From the NCBI RefSeq assembly GCF_001028175.1, contig NZ_AEJF01000173.1, forward strand, positions 1 to 64,000: a DNA stretch of 64,000 nucleotides. The letters run 5' to 3'. The number at the start of each line of letters is the position of its first letter. Positions within the stretch are counted from its first letter, which is position 1. Under the pieces are notes generated by a model that was given only the letters and a program-made list of their open reading frames with translations, did not search any database and was not told the DNA's origin. This DNA is from Caballeronia mineralivorans PML1(12). Lineage in GTDB: Bacteria > Pseudomonadota > Gammaproteobacteria > Burkholderiales > Burkholderiaceae. The translations under genes were made by a program, and so were the position numbers. This document shows positions 59,287-64,000 of this stretch, in pieces.

Positions 59287-60951
59287 TTAATTGCCCAGCA
59301 ACGCGTCCGCAAACTCGTCGGCGCTGAACGGCTGCAAGTCCTCGACCTTCTCGCCCACGCCGATGAAATACACCGGAATCGGCCGTTGACGCGCAATTGC
59401 CGCGAGAATGCCGCCCTTTGCGGTGCCGTCGAGCTTCGTCACGATCAAACCCGTCAAGCCAAGCGCATCGTCGAACGATTTCACCTGAGCGAGCGCGTTT
59501 TGACCCGTATTGGCGTCGATGACGAGCAGCACCTCGTGAGGCGCATCCGGCTGCGCCTTCGCAATCACACGCTTCACCTTGCGCAGTTCTTCCATCAAGT
59601 GAAGCTGCGTCGGCAGGCGGCCAGCGGTGTCGGCCATCATCACGTCGATCTTGCGTGCACGCGCGGCGCCGACCGCGTCGAAGATGACGGCGGCGGCATC
59701 GCCGCTTTCCTGCGATACAACCGTCACGTTGTTGCGCTCGCCCCAAACCGTGAGCTGTTCGCGCGCGGCAGCACGGAAGGTGTCACCGGCGGCGAGCAGC
59801 ACGGACTGATCGAAACGCTGCAAATGCTTGGCCAACTTGCCGATGCTCGTGGTCTTGCCCGCGCCGTTCACGCCGGCGATCATCATCACCAGTGGTTGGG
59901 CACGGCCAAGCATCAGAGATTTCTCGAGCGGCCGCAGCAGGTCTGCGAGCAGCGAGCGCAATGCGGCCTTGACCTGCATCGAATCGGTAAGGCGTTCGCT
60001 GCGCACTTTTTCGCGCAGCGCTTCGAGCAGATATTCGGTGGCATCGACACCGGCGTCCGACATCAGCAATGCCGTTTCGAGTTCCTCGTACAAATCCTCA
60101 TCGATCTTCGCCCCGATGAAAATTCCCGTCAGGCCCGTACTCGTCTTCGATAAACCGGTCTTCAGGCGCGTAAGCCAGGAACGCTTCGCACTCGGTTCAG
60201 GCTCCGGCGGAGGCACGATCACAACGGTTTCTTCAGGCGCCTTCCACTGCGATGCCGTGCGGCCTTGCCAGTAGGGTTTGGCTTCGGGGGGCGTATTCGC
60301 GGAGGGGGGAGTCGGCTGGGCCGGCGTGATGGGCGTGCTTGCCGCGGGAAGTGGCGTCGCGGCAGATCCAGCCGAGCCAGTTTGCGTACCCGATGCGGAT
60401 GCGAGCGGGCTCGCCGGTTGAACTGGCGTGACCGGCGCGGTGGCGGTGTGAAGCGATGTTGCAGCCGAACCTGCTTGCGTATCTCCCGCAGGGGTGGCCG
60501 GGGCCGTGGGCTGCGCCGGCGTTGAAGGCGTCGTCACGGAATGAGGCGGCGACGCGGGCGTTTCTGCAGCCGCTACACCGCGCGCGTCCGCCCGCGACGG
60601 TTGAACCACCGAGTCCGCCGATTCAACTGGTTGTACGGACCCATCATGCGATTCCACCGTTTCGCTGGACGACCCGGTTGCCGCGGCCGGCTCCGCCGCA
60701 AACACATGTCTATTCGACTGCACCGGCGCACCAGCACCGACGTCCGCCTCGCGCGCTCGCGTTTCCGAAGTCCGAACCGCTGCCTCTCCACCTTCCTGCA
60801 AGGTTTCCACCGGCTGGGCCGGCATAACCGGCGTAGTCGCGTGCCGAAGCGCTTCAGCGCCTTCGGAACCTGAATCGGCGACGTCCTCGGTTTTGTTTTC
60901 CTCGGGCGTATCGGTCGATTTGCCTATTAATCGTTTGAAAAAGCTGAACAT
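59287..60951 (-). CDS. ftsY: signal recognition particle receptor FtsY
   Basis: FtsY docks ribosome-SRP complexes at the membrane. The 554-residue protein has a short basic start (MFSFFKRLIGK), a long Ala/Pro/Thr/Gln-rich low-complexity A-domain (to about residue 250) with four TPxxPxQP-type repeats, then the NG GTPase: GVNGAGKTTSIGKLAKHLQ (G1), DTFRAAAREQL, MMADTAGRLPTQ (G3), TKLDGTAKGGILAAI (G4) and YFIGVGEKVEDLQPF. The A-domain is compositionally unlike the usual acidic E. coli form. It is divergent from rsmD. Confidence 0.95.
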   Translation of the reverse strand: MFSFFKRLIGKSTDTPEENKTEDVADSGSEGAEALRHATTPVMPAQPVETLQEGGEAAVRTSETRAREADVGAGAPVQSNRHVFAAEPAAATGSSSETVESHDGSVQPVESADSVVQPSRADARGVAAAETPASPPHSVTTPSTPAQPTAPATPAGDTQAGSAATSLHTATAPVTPVQPASPLASASGTQTGSAGSAATPLPAASTPITPAQPTPPSANTPPEAKPYWQGRTASQWKAPEETVVIVPPPEPEPSAKRSWLTRLKTGLSKTSTGLTGIFIGAKIDEDLYEELETALLMSDAGVDATEYLLEALREKVRSERLTDSMQVKAALRSLLADLLRPLEKSLMLGRAQPLVMMIAGVNGAGKTTSIGKLAKHLQRFDQSVLLAAGDTFRAAAREQLTVWGERNNVTVVSQESGDAAAVIFDAVGAARARKIDVMMADTAGRLPTQLHLMEELRKVKRVIAKAQPDAPHEVLLVIDANTGQNALAQVKSFDDALGLTGLIVTKLDGTAKGGILAAIARQRPIPVYFIGVGEKVEDLQPFSADEFADALLGN

Positions 60952-61304
60952 GGTCTGCAGTGGTGGGGGTGGCGCGTTTTATCGATGCCGTCGCAACCGC
61001 GCTCCTGCGTCGAACGTGCGCAAAAACGCAAATAACGCGCAAACGCAAAGGTGACGAGGGCCGCCGTGCCGCGAAAAGCCGCCGGAAACAGCGGTAAGAG
61101 CCGGGCGTGTGCGCAAAAAAGGCGAAAGACGCATATTTTATCAGCCGGCACCGATTGTAGTGGCCGGTCCGGCGGCGAACCCCTGCATCGGGCGCGGCGG
61201 GGCTGTGGTAACGTGCCCGCATCGGCGAGTGCGAATTCTTGCAAACCGACAACGTTCTCACCCGACCCACGCGATCATTGCGCCGCCTCAACCCACGCAC
61301 GTCC
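60952..61304. other. 353-base divergent spacer between ftsY and rsmD
   Basis: It must hold promoters in both directions. A TAAAAT at about 61134-61143 on the minus strand is a possible ftsY -10. No gene or repeat is evident. Confidence 0.35.
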
Positions 61305-61982
61305 ATGTCCCGTTCCTCGATCACCCGCACACTAGGGCGAAATCCCGAACGCAGCCCGGAGCACACCGCCGAGCGCGCATCGAAAGTCCGCGAAGCAGCG
61401 CCATCGCGTGGTGGCAAGGCGCATTCCATCCGCATTATCGGCGGCGACTGGAAACGTACGCCGCTACCCGTCCTGAGCCTGGACGGCCTGCGTCCGACGC
61501 CGGACCGTGTGCGTGAAACGCTCTTCAACTGGCTCGGCCAGTCGCTCAATGGCAAGCGTTGCCTCGATCTTTTCGCCGGCAGCGGCGCATTAGGCTTTGA
61601 AGCAGCGTCGCGCGGTGCGGTACGCGTGCTGATGGTCGAACGCAGCGGTCGAGCAGTTGCGCAACTTAAGGCGAATCAAACGCGCCTGGCCGCGAAAAAC
61701 ATTGAAATCGTGGAAGCCGACGCATTGCGTCTCGCCGCGGGCCTCGCGCCGAATTCTTTCGATGTCGTTTTCCTCGATCCCCCTTTCGGCGATACCGCCA
61801 TGCTCCAGCGCGCCATCGAATTGGCCGTGCCGCTGGTGTCGCCGGGCGGCGCGCTGTACGTCGAATCGGGTGAACCCGTCGATCTTGCGCAAACGCCTGC
61901 GCTGGCCGGCTGGGCAATTACCCGCGAAGGCAAGGCCGGCGCGGTCCGCTATCATTTGCTGCGGCGCGAAAATGAGGAATAA
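61305..61982 (+). CDS. rsmD: 16S rRNA (guanine(966)-N(2))-methyltransferase RsmD
   Basis: The 225-residue protein has a variable 40-residue N-terminus, then the RsmD core: IRIIGGDWKRTPLPV, GLRPTPDRVRETLFNWL, CLDLFAGSGALGFEAASRGA (SAM loop) and the catalytic FDVVFLDPPF. It methylates G966 of 16S rRNA. ATG 61305 is chosen; the ribosome site is weak. coaD follows, the usual order. Confidence 0.92.
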   Translation: MSRSSITRTLGRNPERSPEHTAERASKVREAAPSRGGKAHSIRIIGGDWKRTPLPVLSLDGLRPTPDRVRETLFNWLGQSLNGKRCLDLFAGSGALGFEAASRGAVRVLMVERSGRAVAQLKANQTRLAAKNIEIVEADALRLAAGLAPNSFDVVFLDPPFGDTAMLQRAIELAVPLVSPGGALYVESGEPVDLAQTPALAGWAITREGKAGAVRYHLLRRENEE

Positions 61983-62151
61983 TGCGTTCCAAAATGACGG
62001 CCTGGCGATGTCTGGCCGACGGTGGACGGGGCTTGGTGGACGTGATGGGCGGCGGGGTATCGGCGGGATTTTCGGGTCTTGTCTATACCGGCGGCGGCCC
62101 AATCTGTATCGAAAGACATACCAGAAGAAGGTTCAGAAGAGGAGATGCCCC

Positions 62152-62655
62152 ATGGTTGTAGCCGTTTATCCCGGAACGTTCGACCCGCTCACGCGCGGTC
62201 ACGAAGACCTCGTGCGACGTGCATCGAGTATTTTCGATACGCTTGTGGTTGGCGTGGCTGATAGCCGGAACAAGAAGCCGTTCTTCAGTCTGGCGGAACG
62301 GCTGGATATAGCCCACGACGTGCTTGGCCACTATCCGAACGTGCAGGTGATGAGTTTCAAGGGGCTGCTGAAGGATTTCGTGCGCAAGAACAACGCGCGC
62401 GTGATCGTGCGGGGTTTGCGTGCCGTCTCCGACTTCGAATACGAATTCCAGATGGCGGGTATGAACCGTTATTTACTGCCCGACGTCGAAACGATGTTCA
62501 TGACGCCGTCGGATCAATATCAATTCATCTCGGGCACGATCGTGCGCGAGATCGCGCAGCTCGGCGGCGATGTCAGCAAGTTTGTTTTCCCCTCGGTGGA
62601 AAAGCGCTTGCAGGACAAAGTCGGTCCGATTGCGCCGGACCCCGCGGTGCCGTGA
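62152..62655 (+). CDS. coaD: phosphopantetheine adenylyltransferase
   Basis: CoaD makes dephospho-CoA from 4'-phosphopantetheine and ATP. The 167-residue protein has YPGTFDPLTRGHEDLVRRA with the HxGH-type nucleotide motif (TRGHED), RGLRAVSDFEYEFQMAGMN and the C-terminal QFISGTIVREIAQLGGDVS. GAGGAG precedes ATG 62152. The frame runs upstream but that part is not CoaD. Confidence 0.95.
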   Translation: MVVAVYPGTFDPLTRGHEDLVRRASSIFDTLVVGVADSRNKKPFFSLAERLDIAHDVLGHYPNVQVMSFKGLLKDFVRKNNARVIVRGLRAVSDFEYEFQMAGMNRYLLPDVETMFMTPSDQYQFISGTIVREIAQLGGDVSKFVFPSVEKRLQDKVGPIAPDPAVP

Positions 62656-62753
62656 GCGCTTGAGCGTTCACTCATGTGCTCACCAAGCGCGCTCATTGAG
62701 AGCGCGCGGGCACCGAAAAAGCCGGCAGAGATGCCGGACGAAGAGAGTAAAGC

Positions 62754-63011
62754 ATGGCCCTGTTCATTACCGACGAGTGCATCAACTGCGACGTGTGCGA
62801 GCCCGAGTGCCCGAACGACGCCATCTCGATGGGTATCGAGATCTACGTGATCGACCCGAACAAGTGCACCGAGTGCGTCGGCCACTTCGACGAACCGCAA
62901 TGCCAGCAAGTGTGTCCCGTGGAATGCATTCCACGCGATCCGGCGCACGAGGAAAACGCCATCCAGTTGATGGCGAAATATCACGCGCTGATGAAGGCGA
63001 AGGGCGCTTGA
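62754..63011 (+). CDS. YfhL-family 2[4Fe-4S] ferredoxin
   Basis: The 85-residue protein has two cluster motifs, CINCDVCEPECPNDA and CTECVGHFDEPQCQQVCPVEC. The insertion between cysteines of the second motif is typical of YfhL/Allochromatium-type ferredoxins. It is an electron carrier of unknown partner. It stands between coaD and hisC. Confidence 0.93.
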   Translation: MALFITDECINCDVCEPECPNDAISMGIEIYVIDPNKCTECVGHFDEPQCQQVCPVECIPRDPAHEENAIQLMAKYHALMKAKGA

Positions 63012-63045
63012 TTTAAACGTCAAGCTATAAGCGCCCTTGGGCGTT

Positions 63046-64000
63046 TCACAGCACCGCGCGCAACGCCGCTAGCAAGGCATCACACTCGGCATCGGTGCCA
63101 ATCGTGATGCGCAGATGCTGATCGATTCGCGGCAGCTTGAAATGCCGCACGAAAATCTCCTTCTCCTTCAAGCGCGCGGCGAGCGTGGCGGCATCGTGTT
63201 CCGGATGGCGCGCGAATACGAAGTTCGCTGCCGACGGCACCACGTCAAAGCCCAACGTCTGCAACTCCACCGTCAGCCGTTCGCGGCTTGCCATTACCTT
63301 CGTACAGGTTTCGCGAAACCAGTCGTCGTCTTCGACGGCCGCGATTGCCGCCACTTGCGCCAGCCGGTCGAGCGGATAGGAGTTGAAGCTGTCTTTCACG
63401 CGCGTGAGCGCCTCGATCAGCGCTTCATGCCCCAACGCAAACCCCACACGCATCCCCGCCAGCGAACGCGCCTTCGATAACGTCTGCACGACCAGCAAAT
63501 TCGGATTTTCATCGATAAGCGTCACCGCTGATTCCGCGCCGAAATCCACATACGCTTCATCGATCACCACAACCGAATCCGGATTCGCCGCGAGCAGTAC
63601 CTTGATCTCGGCGAGCGGCAACGCGCGGCCTGTCGGCGCGTTCGGATTCGGCAGCAGCACGCCGCCATTGGGTGCGCGATAGTCGTCTACATCGATACCG
63701 AAATCCGCATTAAGCGGCACTGCGTCGAACGCTACGCCGTACAACTGCGCGTACACGGGATAAAAGCTGTAGGTGATATCGGGGAAACGAATTGGCTTGT
63801 CGTGCTTGAGCAGTGCCTGGAACGTGTGTGCGAGGACTTCGTCCGACCCATTGCCCACGAACACTTGCTCCACGCGCAGCCCATGATGTTGCGCGATGGT
63901 CGTGCGTAAAGCATGCGCTGTCGGATCCGGATACTTGCGCAGCGAATCGCCCTCCTCGCCGAGTTCGCGCCGGATCGCATCGACTACCCGCGGCGACGGC
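63046..64000 (-). CDS. hisC: histidinol-phosphate aminotransferase, 5' end outside the window
   Basis: The frame is open to the right edge, so the N-terminal part is missing. About 317 residues are present. Seen are RKYPDPTAHALRTTIAQ, FVGNGSDEVLAHTFQ, LPNPNAPTGRALP, VVIDEAYVDFG and the PLP lysine in TLSKARSLAGMRVGFALG, followed by the C-terminal domain. It transaminates imidazole-acetol phosphate in histidine synthesis. Confidence 0.93.
   Translation of the reverse strand, partial: PSPRVVDAIRRELGEEGDSLRKYPDPTAHALRTTIAQHHGLRVEQVFVGNGSDEVLAHTFQALLKHDKPIRFPDITYSFYPVYAQLYGVAFDAVPLNADFGIDVDDYRAPNGGVLLPNPNAPTGRALPLAEIKVLLAANPDSVVVIDEAYVDFGAESAVTLIDENPNLLVVQTLSKARSLAGMRVGFALGHEALIEALTRVKDSFNSYPLDRLAQVAAIAAVEDDDWFRETCTKVMASRERLTVELQTLGFDVVPSAANFVFARHPEHDAATLAARLKEKEIFVRHFKLPRIDQHLRITIGTDAECDALLAALRAVL

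Noticed and set aside
59074..60153. 359-codon plus-strand frame opposite ftsY
   Set aside because: Antisense shadow; ftsY carries all GTPase motifs on the minus strand.

Overview
The window is a high-GC, gene-dense piece of the main chromosome of a member of the Burkholderiaceae, most likely Burkholderia sensu lato (Paraburkholderia or Caballeronia). The assignment rests on gene content and order: dctABD, glnK-amtB, gshA-gshB, the EIIA/HPr/EI trio, a full cox/cta block, the nagA-F-E cluster, rpoH, leuA with ybiB, and ftsY/rsmD/coaD. No RNA genes, CRISPR arrays or intact mobile elements were found. Most of the sequence is ordinary housekeeping DNA. The interesting material lies in broken genes and in regulatory DNA between genes.

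Layout. 1-7 kb: a VanZ fragment, a thioredoxin-fold ferredoxin, a hydrolase, dacC, ybeD, a GcvA-like LysR regulator divergent from a DUF2917 gene, then lipB-lipA (lipoate). 7-12.3 kb: the C4-dicarboxylate system dctA-dctB-dctD, with a clear sigma-54 promoter before dctA. 12.3-15.2 kb: a TlpA-like thioredoxin, a lipoprotein, a cluster of DnaA boxes, a comM relic and ubiK. 15.2-23 kb: glnK-amtB behind two NtrC-like sites and a sigma-54 promoter, gshA-gshB, then mannose-type EIIA, HPr and EI. 22.9-27 kb: a heptosyltransferase remnant abutting the right end of a decayed TnpB (IS200/IS605-type) element, then thiF, ctpA and gpmA on the minus strand. 27-32 kb: rhodanese, grxC, secB, gpsA, trmL, comF with an in-frame amber codon, and a BioC-like methyltransferase.

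32-43 kb holds the aa3-type cytochrome c oxidase and its assembly and heme A genes (DUF2244, coxB, ctaD, a small assembly protein, ctaG, DUF2970, ctaE, DUF2909, surf1, a SCO-like protein, ctaA, ctaB, sco). 43-50.6 kb is an N-acetylglucosamine uptake and catabolism operon: nagA, a SIS-domain deaminase, an EIIA-HPr-EI fusion and an EIICBB permease. 50.8-56 kb: an orphan cyoD with a trace of cyoC, rpoH under a perfect CIRCE operator, pagL, an NTF2-like protein, and leuA with a conserved-looking upstream ORF whose stop overlaps the leuA start. 56-64 kb: ybiB, a fumarylpyruvate-type hydrolase, maiA, an ArgO/LysE exporter, ftsY, rsmD, coaD, a YfhL-type ferredoxin and the 3' part of hisC.

Themes. 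Two genes tied to natural transformation (comM, comF) are independently broken. Two sigma-54 promoters match their neighbours: DctD for dctA and NtrC for glnK-amtB. Two separate PTS phosphorelays are present, a general EIIA-Man/HPr/EI set and a self-contained Nag set. No clearly undescribed system was found. The best leads are the TnpB right-end relic, the competence-gene decay, the leuA upstream ORF, the CIRCE-rpoH link, the paired DnaA boxes and the degenerate second EIIB domain of NagE. All coordinates, motifs and reading frames were read by eye without database searches.
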